DNA of 64,000 bases. Origin: Helicobacter_F equorum. GTDB lineage: Bacteria > Campylobacterota > Campylobacteria > Campylobacterales > Helicobacteraceae. The stretch lies in the NCBI RefSeq assembly GCF_042649585.1, contig NZ_JBHRZM010000002.1, forward strand, positions 62,001 through 126,000. Reading direction: 5' to 3'. Of this stretch, positions 8,627 through 17,462 are shown piece by piece (position 1 is the stretch's first letter; each line of letters starts with the position of its first letter). Below the pieces are notes generated by a model. The model did no database searches. It had not been told where the DNA came from and was given only the letters and a program-made list of their open reading frames with translations. A program made the translations under genes and the position numbers.

Positions 8627-11242
8627 ATGAATAATATTGAAATATTAGTGCTTGACTTTGGGAGTCAATACACACAGCTTATCGCTAGAAGACTTCGAGA
8701 GTTTGGCGTTTATACTGAGATTGTGCCTTATTTTGAAAGTATAGATTCTATAAGAGCCAAGAATCCTAAGGGCATTATTTTAAGTGGCGGTCCTGCGAGT
8801 GTGTATGAGGAGGGAGCATATAAACCTAATAACAAGGTTTTTGAGCTTGGCATTCCTGTGCTTGGGATTTGTTATGGTATGCAATATATCGCGTATCATT
8901 TTGGTGGTGCAGTGGTGCGAGCCAAAGAGCAGGAGTTTGGCAAGGCACAATTAGAGATTTTAGCTACTGACACAGCACTTTTTGCGAATGTCAAAAATAC
9001 TTCTATTGTGTGGATGAGTCACGCTGATAAGGTAGAAAAAATCCCACAAGGCTTTAGTGAATTAGCCAAAAGTGGTAACACACATTATTGTGCCATAGCA
9101 GACACAAAGCGTCAAATCTATGCCTTGCAGTTTCACCCTGAAGTCGTGCATAGCGAGTGTGGTGGAGAGATTCTCAAAAATTTTGCGGTGAATATTTGCA
9201 GAGCAGATACAAGCTGGAATATGAAAAATTTTATCACCTATGAGATAGATAAGATTCGCAAAATCACAGGGATATTATCCCAAACACCTGCATTCCAACG
9301 CACCGAGGATCGCACGCAACAAGAGCAAATTTTTGCCCTATGGCAAGAGAGCTTCACAAAAGCACATGGATTTATGGGAGCAAAATTATTAGAGCATATT
9401 GCTACAACGCTACAACAGCGTATTTGTGACTCACAGCATTTTTTTGCCAAAAAAGATGATGCAGGAAATGTAAGTGCTTTTGGCTTTTGTGCGTATGCAA
9501 AGGATACAGATGGCTATGCGTGCAATTTTGAGTGCTATATCATTGATAGGAATCTAACGCAAAAAGAAGTAATACAATCTTTTTTAGATACGCTTATATA
9601 TTTTCAAAATGCACAGAGTTTCCATACACAATGGGATATGCACGACAAAAAAGGATTAGAGGTTTTTAGCGAACTTGGTTTTAAAAAAGGTGCAGTATGT
9701 GGTGATATGGTGGAGTTAGTCTTGGATTGTGCAGCAACGACTACAGCACAACGATGTGGTTGGATTTATCAAGGGTATAATGCCTCTGATAAAGCTACAC
9801 AAAAGCTTTATCAAAATTATCACGATTTTGAGTGGGGCATTCCACAACACGATGACAAGCGACTTTTTGAGCAACTTGTGTTAGAGGGTATGCAAGCAGG
9901 GCTTTCGTGGATCACGATACTTAAAAAACGCGAGGCTTTTAGGAGAGCCTTTGATGACTTTAATCCTCATATTGTAGCCACCTATGATGAGACAAAGATA
10001 CAAGAACTTATGGAAAATCCAGATATTATCCGCAATCGCGCCAAGATAGAATCTGCTATCAACAATGCCAAAAGATTCTTAGAGATTGAGCGTGAGTTTG
10101 GGAGCTTTGCGAAGTTTCTTTGGGATTATGTAGATAATACGCCGCTTATCAATCATTTTGAGAGTTTGGAAGAGATTCCCACGCATACGCCACTTTCTGA
10201 TATGATCGCAAATGATCTCAAAAAGCGAGGCTTTAGCTTTGTAGGAAGCACGGGGATTTATGCCTTTATGCAATCTGTAGGGCTTGTGTGCGATCATTTG
10301 ACAAGCTGTGCATTTGGGCATACAGATAAAGTCAAACCTCACAAGGTGCTATGTGCGGTGAGTGGTGGTGTGGATTCTAGTGTGGTAGCCACCCTGCTTT
10401 ATCGAGCGATTGGTGAAAATCTTATCCCTATTTTTGTAGATACCGGGCTTTTACGCAAAGGCGAGAGAGAAGCGGTGGAGACAATGTTTAGAGAAAACTT
10501 GCGTGTGCCACTTATCACCATTGATGCAAGGCAAGAGTTTTTGGGATTGCTTAAAGGTGTGCGAGATCCTGAAGCAAAGCGTAAAATCATCGGTGAGACT
10601 TTTATCAAGGTGTTTGAGCGAGAGGCTAGAGCACACAATGCTAATGGCGAGATAAAATTCCTAGCACAAGGCACGCTGTATCCTGATGTGATTGAATCTG
10701 TGAGCGTGAAAGGACCTAGCAAAACGATAAAGTCTCATCACAATGTAGGGGGGTTGCCTGAATGGATGAAATTTGAGCTCATCGAGCCACTAAGGGAGCT
10801 TTTTAAAGATGAGGTGAGGGCTTTGGGGCGAGAGCTTGGTATGCCAGAATCTATGCTTATGCGGCATCCCTTCCCAGGACCAGGACTTGCTATTCGCATT
10901 ATGGGAGAAGTCAATCAAGCGGATTTAGATCTTTTGAGGGAAGCGGATTCTATCTTTATAGAAGAGTTGCATAAGTGGAATCTATATGATAGTGTGTGGC
11001 AAGCATTTTGTGTGCTTTTAAATGTCAAGAGCGTGGGAGTAATGGGCGATAACCGCACTTACGATAATACAATCTGCATGCGTGCGGTAGAAGCGCTTGA
11101 TGGAATGACAGCGACTTTTTCGCATTTGCCTCACGAGTTTTTAGAATCTGTGTCTAATCGTATTATTAATGAGGTAAAGGGCATAAACCGCGTGGTGTAT
11201 GACATTACTTCCAAACCACCAGGCACGATAGAGTGGGAGTGA
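8627..11242 (+). CDS. guaA: GMP synthase with inserted GNAT-like and Tag glycosylase domains
   Basis: GuaA aminates XMP to GMP with ammonia from glutamine. Family members have about 510-550 residues; this one has 871. Residues 1-190 are the glutaminase, with Cys82 (GICYGMQ) and His170/Glu172 (FHPE). The ATP-pyrophosphatase starts near 568, with the P-loop SGGVDSS at 579-585, and the dimerisation domain runs to the end (GTIEWE). Between them, about residues 216-566, lies extra sequence: a GNAT-like stretch (219-367) and a domain closely resembling E. coli Tag (375-563). The Tag part keeps the glycosylase Glu (E420), LSW and the zinc ligands C377, H399, H557 and C561. The frame is continuous and every core motif is intact, so a functional composite enzyme is plausible. 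AAGGAA lies before the ATG. Confidence 0.95.
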   Translation: MNNIEILVLDFGSQYTQLIARRLREFGVYTEIVPYFESIDSIRAKNPKGIILSGGPASVYEEGAYKPNNKVFELGIPVLGICYGMQYIAYHFGGAVVRAKEQEFGKAQLEILATDTALFANVKNTSIVWMSHADKVEKIPQGFSELAKSGNTHYCAIADTKRQIYALQFHPEVVHSECGGEILKNFAVNICRADTSWNMKNFITYEIDKIRKITGILSQTPAFQRTEDRTQQEQIFALWQESFTKAHGFMGAKLLEHIATTLQQRICDSQHFFAKKDDAGNVSAFGFCAYAKDTDGYACNFECYIIDRNLTQKEVIQSFLDTLIYFQNAQSFHTQWDMHDKKGLEVFSELGFKKGAVCGDMVELVLDCAATTTAQRCGWIYQGYNASDKATQKLYQNYHDFEWGIPQHDDKRLFEQLVLEGMQAGLSWITILKKREAFRRAFDDFNPHIVATYDETKIQELMENPDIIRNRAKIESAINNAKRFLEIEREFGSFAKFLWDYVDNTPLINHFESLEEIPTHTPLSDMIANDLKKRGFSFVGSTGIYAFMQSVGLVCDHLTSCAFGHTDKVKPHKVLCAVSGGVDSSVVATLLYRAIGENLIPIFVDTGLLRKGEREAVETMFRENLRVPLITIDARQEFLGLLKGVRDPEAKRKIIGETFIKVFEREARAHNANGEIKFLAQGTLYPDVIESVSVKGPSKTIKSHHNVGGLPEWMKFELIEPLRELFKDEVRALGRELGMPESMLMRHPFPGPGLAIRIMGEVNQADLDLLREADSIFIEELHKWNLYDSVWQAFCVLLNVKSVGVMGDNRTYDNTICMRAVEALDGMTATFSHLPHEFLESVSNRIINEVKGINRVVYDITSKPPGTIEWE
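9275..10324 (+). other. In-frame GNAT-like plus Tag insertion within guaA
   Basis: This is the segment that has no counterpart in ordinary GuaA. The first half includes ALWQESFTKAHGF and GLEVFSELGFKKGA, the pattern of a GNAT acetyltransferase-like fold. The second half runs from QRCGWIYQG to DHLTSCAF and follows E. coli 3-methyladenine DNA glycosylase I from end to end. It occupies the hinge between the glutaminase and the synthetase domain. Assignment of the Tag part is strong; the GNAT part rests on motif spacing only. Confidence 0.85.
11192..11235 (+). repeat. Direct repeat copy 1, 3' end of guaA
   Basis: This stretch, encoding VVYDITSK and the last residues of GuaA, recurs at 13169-13211. 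The first 24 bases are identical and about 40 of 44 aligned positions match overall. Confidence 0.85.
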
Positions 11243-11247
11243 AAGAG

Positions 11248-12033
11248 ATGAATTATTTTTTAGAGCAGAGTATTGAATTAGCCAATCAAAGAGATTATTT
11301 AGATCAATTATTTAGAATATATCCCATAAGTCCAGATAATATTCGAGAAATAGATACTAATAAATGGGATATTTTTGCACAGGCATTTTCTGCTAACAAG
11401 CAAAATCAAATCATAGAATCTTTGCTAGATTTCGACCTCTTTCCTATTAAAGATTCTTATGTTGCTTATTTGCGAAGAGATAGAGGTGCCATCTATCGTA
11501 ATCCAATGACTATTTCAAGGATTTGTGGTAGATTAAAAGATATGGGATTAGATAAAATTTATGAAAATATTTCGCAACCTAAAGAAACGAATAGACAAAT
11601 TGGTCCTTTATTTAAAAGATGGGTAGGCAGTGGAGCATTAGGATTGCAACCAATTGAAATGGATGATTTTATAAAAACAAATAATAATGCAATTTTGAGT
11701 GCCCCAGATTCTATGATGCAGGATTTTGCTGCTAAATACTTAGGATATACTAGAAATAAGGGGTTGGATTTTATAGCTAGATTTAACAATAAATTTATTA
11801 TTGGAGAAGCAAAATTTCTTACGGATTTTGGCGGACATCAAAATGCACAACTTGAGGATGCATTTGGCTTACTACACACACATATAGATTCAAGAGTAAT
11901 TAAAGTAGCTATTTTAGATGGAGTATGCTATATTTGCAATAACAGCAAAATGCATACAACACTAACACATAATTTAAAAAACGAACATATTTTTTCAGCC
12001 CTTGTGTTACGTGATTTTCTATATCAAGTCTAA
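11248..12033 (+). CDS. Type II restriction endonuclease, probable
   Basis: The protein (261 residues from ATG 11248, with GGGAG eight bases upstream) is the partner of the adjoining methyltransferase. It has a PD-(D/E)xK nuclease core: Asp174 in GLDFIARF and Glu187-x-Lys189 in IIGEAKF, followed by a conserved-looking FGGHQNAQ. I think it belongs to the family that includes Tsp45I (GTSAC), but that is from memory of motif style and the specificity is not certain. An upstream GTG at 11233 would overlap guaA by 10 bp and is less likely. The gene lies between the two guaA 3'-end repeats and is more AT-rich than guaA, which suggests acquisition. Confidence 0.7.
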   Translation: MNYFLEQSIELANQRDYLDQLFRIYPISPDNIREIDTNKWDIFAQAFSANKQNQIIESLLDFDLFPIKDSYVAYLRRDRGAIYRNPMTISRICGRLKDMGLDKIYENISQPKETNRQIGPLFKRWVGSGALGLQPIEMDDFIKTNNNAILSAPDSMMQDFAAKYLGYTRNKGLDFIARFNNKFIIGEAKFLTDFGGHQNAQLEDAFGLLHTHIDSRVIKVAILDGVCYICNNSKMHTTLTHNLKNEHIFSALVLRDFLYQV

Positions 12034-12035
12034 CA

Positions 12036-13133
12036 ATGTTTTCTTTATTCCAAACATTTTTACCTCCACAGGAATTTTTAAAACAAACTTATCAAAATAG
12101 TTTACATGGTGATATGAATAAAAAAAATTTACTTATACATGATGATAATTTAAATGCCATGCAATTTTTATTGCAAAAAACCTTTTATAAAGGAAAGATA
12201 GATTTGGTCTATATAGATCCTCCTTTTGGCACAAATAATATTTTTAGGCTTGGTAGCACAATGAGCTCAAGCAAAGAATCTCGCATCGCTTATAAAGATA
12301 AATTCAACATAGAATCTTACTTAGAATTTTTATATTATCGCTTACTTTTAATTAAAGAATTAATGAGTGAAAAAGGGAGTCTCTATTTACATATTGACAC
12401 CAAAATGGGACATTATGTTAAAATATTGTGTGATGAAATTTTTGGCAGAGAACATTTTGTTAATGATATTACACGCATCAAATGCAATCCCAAGAATTTT
12501 TCTAGAAAAGGATACGGGAATATTAAAGATATGATTTTATTCTATACAAAAACTTCAACATATATTTGGAATGATATATGTGAAGAAATAAGTCAAGATG
12601 ATATAAAAAAGCGTTTTAACAAACAAGATTCAAGAGGGTTTTATACTACCATTCCTTTGCATGCACCTGGAGAGACAAAAAATGGTGAAAGTGGCGAGGC
12701 TTGGAATGGGTTAAATCCTCCAAAAGGGAGACATTGGCGTTTTTCATTAAGTGAACTTGATAGATTGCAAAATATGGGTTTAATAGAATGGAGCAAAAAC
12801 AATAATCCGAGAAAAAAAGTATATGCAGATGAATGCAAGGGTAAAAAAATACAAGATATTTGGGAATTTAAAGATTCTCAAAGTATTTTATATCCTACAC
12901 AAAAAAATATACAACTCTTGCAACGTATCATCAAGATGTCTTCCAATCCAAATTCTTTAGTTTTGGATTGCTTCTGTGGCAGTGGATCTTTTTTAAAAGA
13001 ATCATTTTTGCTTAACAGGAGTTTTATCGGCATTGACGAAAGTGAAGAGGCTATAAAAATAAACAAGGAATGGTTAGAGAGTTATCAAAATATTAACCAT
13101 TATTTTTGCGAATATAATTTTTTAAATGCGTAA
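12036..13133 (+). CDS. Beta-class DNA methyltransferase
   Basis: This 365-residue protein is the modification enzyme of the pair. Catalytic motif IV (DPPF, residues 61-64) comes before the SAM-binding motif I (FCGSGS, 313-318), the order of beta-class N6-adenine or N4-cytosine methyltransferases. Between them lies a long variable region that would hold target recognition. The start lies 2 bp after the endonuclease stop with no clear ribosome binding site, so coupled translation is likely. An A8 run at codons 29-31 could make expression phase-variable. The amino acid sequence is complete, so the enzyme is probably active. Confidence 0.85.
   Translation: MFSLFQTFLPPQEFLKQTYQNSLHGDMNKKNLLIHDDNLNAMQFLLQKTFYKGKIDLVYIDPPFGTNNIFRLGSTMSSSKESRIAYKDKFNIESYLEFLYYRLLLIKELMSEKGSLYLHIDTKMGHYVKILCDEIFGREHFVNDITRIKCNPKNFSRKGYGNIKDMILFYTKTSTYIWNDICEEISQDDIKKRFNKQDSRGFYTTIPLHAPGETKNGESGEAWNGLNPPKGRHWRFSLSELDRLQNMGLIEWSKNNNPRKKVYADECKGKKIQDIWEFKDSQSILYPTQKNIQLLQRIIKMSSNPNSLVLDCFCGSGSFLKESFLLNRSFIGIDESEEAIKINKEWLESYQNINHYFCEYNFLNA
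12120..12127. repeat. A8 tract near the methyltransferase start
   Basis: Eight adenines lie within the first 31 codons of the methyltransferase. One base gained or lost would end translation early. Confidence 0.6.
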
Positions 13134-13168
13134 ATTGCATTAACGATAAAGCAGAAACGATTAATTGT

Positions 13169-13211
13169 GTGGTGTATGACATTACTTCCAAATCACCAGC
13201 GTGATAGAGTG
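13169..13211 (+). repeat. Direct repeat copy 2, guaA 3'-end remnant
   Basis: This is a partial duplicate of 11192-11235, placed just after the methyltransferase stop. In the matching frame it reads VVYDITSK as in GuaA. Weaker resemblance to guaA extends upstream to about 13148, so the duplicated segment was probably longer and has decayed. With copy 1 it frames the restriction-modification pair. Confidence 0.85.
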
Positions 13212-13282
13212 AGGATACAATAATTATGTTTTCTATCATTTGGCATAATCGAAAAGATTAAGCTATTTTAAGGAGATATGCA

Positions 13283-14984
13283 ATGGAAGCGAGGGAGAAT
13301 AATTTTAAGTCAATAGTTACCAATGAAAATCGCCTAGATATCCCATTTTTTCAAAGACATTATACTTGGAAAGTAGAACATTGGGAAAGATTATTTAATG
13401 ATTTATATGATAGCTTCACAAATAATACTACTCATTTTGTCGGCTCTGTGATTTTAAAAAGAAATGGAGGTAATGATAATTTTGCTATAGTTATTGATGG
13501 GCAACAAAGGCTTACGACTTTTTCTATCTTACTAAAAGTCTTGTATGACAAAATTAATGAAAACAAAAGAAAGCACTTTGAAAATTGTCTATTTGAAGCA
13601 TATAAAGATGGTAGCCCTAAAATAAAGCACTCCAAAATAGATAGAGAAAAATACATTGATCTTTTTAATAATGAAATTGATATCAATGAAAAAGAAGGAA
13701 TCTTTGGGTGTTATAATTATTTTAATACATGCACAGAAAACAAAGACAATGATGAACTTTTTGAATTTATGAAATTTATCTGTGAAACAAAAATATTTGT
13801 TTTAGTAACGCTTAATGCTAATGAAGATGAGCAAAAAATATTTGATTCTATAAATTCAACTGGCGAACCATTGAATGCAAGCGATATTATTAAAAATACT
13901 TTGTTTGATAAAGCTATAAAAATTAACAATGAAGAATGGGCATTGAATATTTATGAAGAATATTGGGAAAGCGTTTTTGAAAAAGATGATGAAATGAGAA
14001 AATTTTGGATTACCAAAATAGGTAAAGATGCTAGAACTAGGAGTGAGAACCTATTACATTCTCTTGCACTTATCAAAGGCTTTTTTGATTCTCAAAAAGA
14101 TAAACTAAGCGAATTAAGCTTGATTTATAAGACACACATTTCTAGTTTAGATAACAAGGAAGATTTAGAAAATTTCTTAAGCGAAATAAAGGCATACGCA
14201 AATATTTATAGTGAATTTCCAAAAATCACCAAACAAACTTTTTATACATTTAATGATTTTAAATCTAGATTATTCCATATTCTCAATATTTCAGATATTA
14301 TGGTTTTTATACCAGTAGTTTTGTATATATTCAAAACAAAGGATTTGCACGAACAAGAACAAATGTGTAAGGTTATTGAAACACTTGTTATGAGATTTTA
14401 TATAACTCACAAAGCTACAAATGGTTTTAATAAACCATTGGGTGAGATACTAAAAAAAAGCAGTTAATACAGATAGTTTGATTGATTTTATAAACAATCA
14501 TAATGCTTTTATTTTACCAAGTGATGATGAGATGCGCAACAAACTAAAAACCTTGTGGGATAATGGCGACAATAAAAGGGCAAATCTAATTTTATTTTGG
14601 ATAGAGTTATTTAGGCGATCAAAAGAACAAAATACAAAAGATATTGTGGAATTAGCAGATGTTTATAGTCTGGAGCATTTAATGCCTCAATCTTGGGAGG
14701 AAAATTGGCGTCAATATGCAAATAATGATGATGAGGCATATGAACTCATTTATCAAATAGGTAATATGACAATTTTAAAAAGTGCGTTAAACTCATCACT
14801 CAAAAATAGAGATTGGGAAACAAAGCTCAATGGTGATGGAAAGCTAAAAAATTGCATCAAGAGAAGCGCTGATTTAATTGTCAATAAGGAATTATTAGAC
14901 AAGAAAGTTTGGAATAAAGATGAAATTGAAAAACGCACAAAGATTCTAAGCGATAATTTTTTAGAAATTTGGAGTATTGAATAA
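13283..14984 (+). pseudogene. GmrSD-like DUF262/DUF1524 protein, frameshifted at A8
   Basis: Two adjoining frames (13283-14467, then on to 14984) make one gene. The first carries a DUF262 (GmrS-like) domain with IPFFQRHYTW and the IDGQQR signature. The second carries a DUF1524 (GmrD-like, HNH-type) region with LEHLMPQSW and GNMTILKSALN. Proteins of this build act in type IV restriction of modified DNA and other anti-phage systems. The break is at A8 (14452-14459); removing one A joins the frames to about 566 residues. AAGGAG precedes the ATG. The gene is therefore either off at this moment through phase variation or a recent pseudogene. Its position after a restriction-modification cassette fits defence. 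Confidence 0.8.
14452..14459. repeat. A8 tract at the GmrSD-like frame break
   Basis: Eight adenines sit exactly where the reading frame is lost. Seven would restore one continuous frame into the DUF1524 region. Confidence 0.8.
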
Positions 14985-15022
14985 TTAAGAAAATAGTTTC
15001 ATAATTAAATGCTAAAATCCAC

Positions 15023-15060
15023 AAAAACTAAAAATGTTTTTGAAAATATCTTTAGTTTTT
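15023..15060. terminator. Bidirectional hairpin between convergent genes
   Basis: A perfect 10-bp stem (AAAAACTAAA at 15023 with TTTAGTTTTT at 15051) overlaps the stop of the dynamin-like gene. It lies between the GmrSD-like gene on the plus strand and that gene on the minus strand. The AT-rich arms give T-runs in both directions. Confidence 0.6.
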
Positions 15061-16881
15061 GAGTTTTTGGATATGGTCTTTTAGCTGTGTGAGAATCTGC
15101 GTATTGAGTGTTTTTAGAGTTTGCAATGTTTTTATGTGTTTCTCACTCACGGCTTTAAGTGCAGATTGTGTATCTCGTATAAGGGCTTTAGCAATGTTGT
15201 TGTGCAAAAAAAACCGATCTTGGTAGTATTCAAACCCTATCGCATTATTTAGCATATCACGAATATTTTCCATATTTGGTTCATAAAGCGGAAATGTGTC
15301 GCTGTCTTTTTGGTGATTGTGGATTCCTTGTTTGATTTTAGAATCTATTTCAAGACACACAAGTTTAATGGTATTTTTTAGTGTTTTTTCCAAAAGTTGC
15401 GCGAGAGTTTGTGTTTGACCCTGCAGAGAGATTTTTAGTGTGTCTATAGTAGCTTGAAAAGTTAGAGGAATTTCATGAAAATGCAAAAACCATTCTTGCA
15501 AATGCGATGGGAGACTTGAGACATAAGGCAAAAAGAGGGGCGTATGTCTTTGGTGCGTGTGCAAAGCGTGGTTTTCCCATTCTTGCAAGATTGTTGCAAA
15601 CGAGGGGAGAGTATCAAGAAATTCTATACCAAAATGCTTTATTGCACCAAAGAGTGTATGCCATTGTGATGTAAATGGGTTATCTTGCCTTTGCAAGGTA
15701 TTTAGCACCACATCTAGTGGCAACATATACACATCTTTTTGGTATTCTTGCGTTGTTTTTAGTCCTATAGCATTCTTTCGTGCTTTGCTAAAAGAAAGTT
15801 TAGTTCGCTCCAATGCACCAAAAAGTTGCTGTGTGAGCGTGAGCAAACGCGAATCTAGCACACTAAAAAGTTGTTGCGATTGTTTGATAAGATCTTGGTT
15901 AATTTCTAGTGTGCCATAAGATTCTAAGCTTGTTGTTAGGTTGTTAAGATGGATTTGTGGGATATGCAAACGCCGATAATATTTAAGCACTAACCCACGC
16001 AAGATATACAATGTTTTATGCGCTTTGTTTTGCATCTTTTGTGGCATAAGGTGCGTGTGAATAAATTCCAAAACTTCATTAAAGCCAGATTCTATATAAA
16101 GCGTTTCTTTCTCATCATTTGTGATTTGGGATTTTGCCTTGAGTGCATTTTTGGCAGAAATTGCGATGATATTTTCAAAAATTCCGCTAAATGCCTCTTG
16201 TGCATAGCGCAAACTCGTATGAAGTTCGGTAGCGTTTTTTAATCTATCTTTTTGGTTTAGCACACATAAACTTTTGGCACGATAGTGTCGGATATGTGTA
16301 TTGAGAATTTCGCGTTCGCTATTTTTGCCAACATTATCAATGAGGCTTACCCAAATGATTCCATCGACTTCTTGGAGGATTGTGTTGGTTATGTCGGTAT
16401 CTTCTTGATTTTGGGAGTTAAAACCCGGAGTGTCCAAAAATGTAACTTCTTGGAGAAGTGGCACAGGCGCATAGAGTTTGTAATGGCTAATTTGTGTATT
16501 TATCGTTGGCTGCACTTGTTCTAAAAACTCAAGTGGTGCAAAAGTATGCGTGCCATCTTTATAAAAAATCTCTAGGTGCAAATTTTCCCCATAGCTAATC
16601 TCACACACTTTGGAAGTAAGCGGTATGATTCCGCTAGGTAGGATTTCTTGTTCAAGCAATGCATTTAAAAAAGTGCTTTTACCGCTAGAGAATTGCCCTA
16701 TTACCGCAATTTTTAGTGGTGCATCAAGCCGTGAAAGAAGTTTTTGAAAAAGCGCAGAATCTGCAGAATCTAGCATAAAATGTTGGCTAAGAATTGTGCG
16801 TGTAGCGATGATACTTTTGGCTAGAGGATTCTGGTAGGCAAGCGCGCTAAATTGGGTGATAAAATCTTGCAAAACACTCAT
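15052..16881 (-). CDS. Dynamin-like GTPase, second of the pair (DLP2-like)
   Basis: This 609-residue GTPase has G1 GQFSSGKST (residues 62-70), a switch threonine in PLTSK, G3 DTPG (150-153) and G4 NQKD (209-212), followed by a long helical region. Campylobacter jejuni encodes a comparable pair of dynamin-like proteins that assemble together and tether membranes; the arrangement here matches. The start overlaps the preceding stop as ATGA, with AAGGAG upstream, so it is translationally coupled to the upstream helical frame. A role in membrane remodelling at the inner membrane is inferred from the family. Confidence 0.85.
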   Translation of the reverse strand: MSVLQDFITQFSALAYQNPLAKSIIATRTILSQHFMLDSADSALFQKLLSRLDAPLKIAVIGQFSSGKSTFLNALLEQEILPSGIIPLTSKVCEISYGENLHLEIFYKDGTHTFAPLEFLEQVQPTINTQISHYKLYAPVPLLQEVTFLDTPGFNSQNQEDTDITNTILQEVDGIIWVSLIDNVGKNSEREILNTHIRHYRAKSLCVLNQKDRLKNATELHTSLRYAQEAFSGIFENIIAISAKNALKAKSQITNDEKETLYIESGFNEVLEFIHTHLMPQKMQNKAHKTLYILRGLVLKYYRRLHIPQIHLNNLTTSLESYGTLEINQDLIKQSQQLFSVLDSRLLTLTQQLFGALERTKLSFSKARKNAIGLKTTQEYQKDVYMLPLDVVLNTLQRQDNPFTSQWHTLFGAIKHFGIEFLDTLPSFATILQEWENHALHTHQRHTPLFLPYVSSLPSHLQEWFLHFHEIPLTFQATIDTLKISLQGQTQTLAQLLEKTLKNTIKLVCLEIDSKIKQGIHNHQKDSDTFPLYEPNMENIRDMLNNAIGFEYYQDRFFLHNNIAKALIRDTQSALKAVSEKHIKTLQTLKTLNTQILTQLKDHIQKLKN

Positions 16882-17462
16882 TCTAGCTCCTTATAGGCTT
16901 GTATGATATGCTCTTTAAGTTGTATGATAGAATCTAGCTTGGATACAAGGGCATCTTTTGTTTCTTGATTATTGCTTTTTTCAAATTGTTCTAGGGCTTT
17001 TTGCAATACCTCATTTTTGTGCGTGATTTGGTGTTGAAAATCTCGCGTGATAGCCATACTAATGGTATCAAAAAATTCCAATAATGCTTCTTTTGTATGT
17101 GTGGATTTGGTAAAGATTAATTCACTAAATTGCTTAAAGGTATCCCTAAATAGTGAATCTAGCTTATTTGCAAGCGTACTTGATGACTTGAGCGCAAAAA
17201 CCTCTTGGCTTAGTGTATGCACAAAATGTGCAATTTGTTCATCTTTGGCATAAAAACTAAAGCTTGGTGGCGTGTGCGAGAGATTGAGGTTTATACAAAA
17301 TTCTTGCAATTTTGTATCCACTTCTTGAATAAGATGTGTGATTTTGGTGTTAAGTTTGTATTTGTATTCGCGTGTGATGTCTGTAAAAATATCCTTGAGT
17401 GCGATACTAAATAGTTCATTAAGATCGTCTTTGGTAACATTTCGATTTTGTTTTTGTTGCAT
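16878..17462 (-). CDS. Helical C-terminal part of the first dynamin-like protein
   Basis: About 194 codons from ATG 17462 encode a charged, helix-rich protein without a recognisable domain. It overlaps the end of the upstream GTPase frame in another register, and no ribosome binding site precedes its ATG or the GTG at 17483. In the C. jejuni pair the first protein is over 700 residues; joining the upstream 560-codon frame to this one near 17446-17455 gives about 740. The simplest reading is one gene split by a single extra base, possibly in the T5 run at 17451-17455. A separate small protein made by coupled translation remains possible. Confidence 0.6.
   Translation of the reverse strand: MQQKQNRNVTKDDLNELFSIALKDIFTDITREYKYKLNTKITHLIQEVDTKLQEFCINLNLSHTPPSFSFYAKDEQIAHFVHTLSQEVFALKSSSTLANKLDSLFRDTFKQFSELIFTKSTHTKEALLEFFDTISMAITRDFQHQITHKNEVLQKALEQFEKSNNQETKDALVSKLDSIIQLKEHIIQAYKELE

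Noticed and set aside
10747..10752. G6 run in guaA as a phase-variation tract
   Set aside because: It is too short, and it encodes conserved glycines of the synthetase domain.
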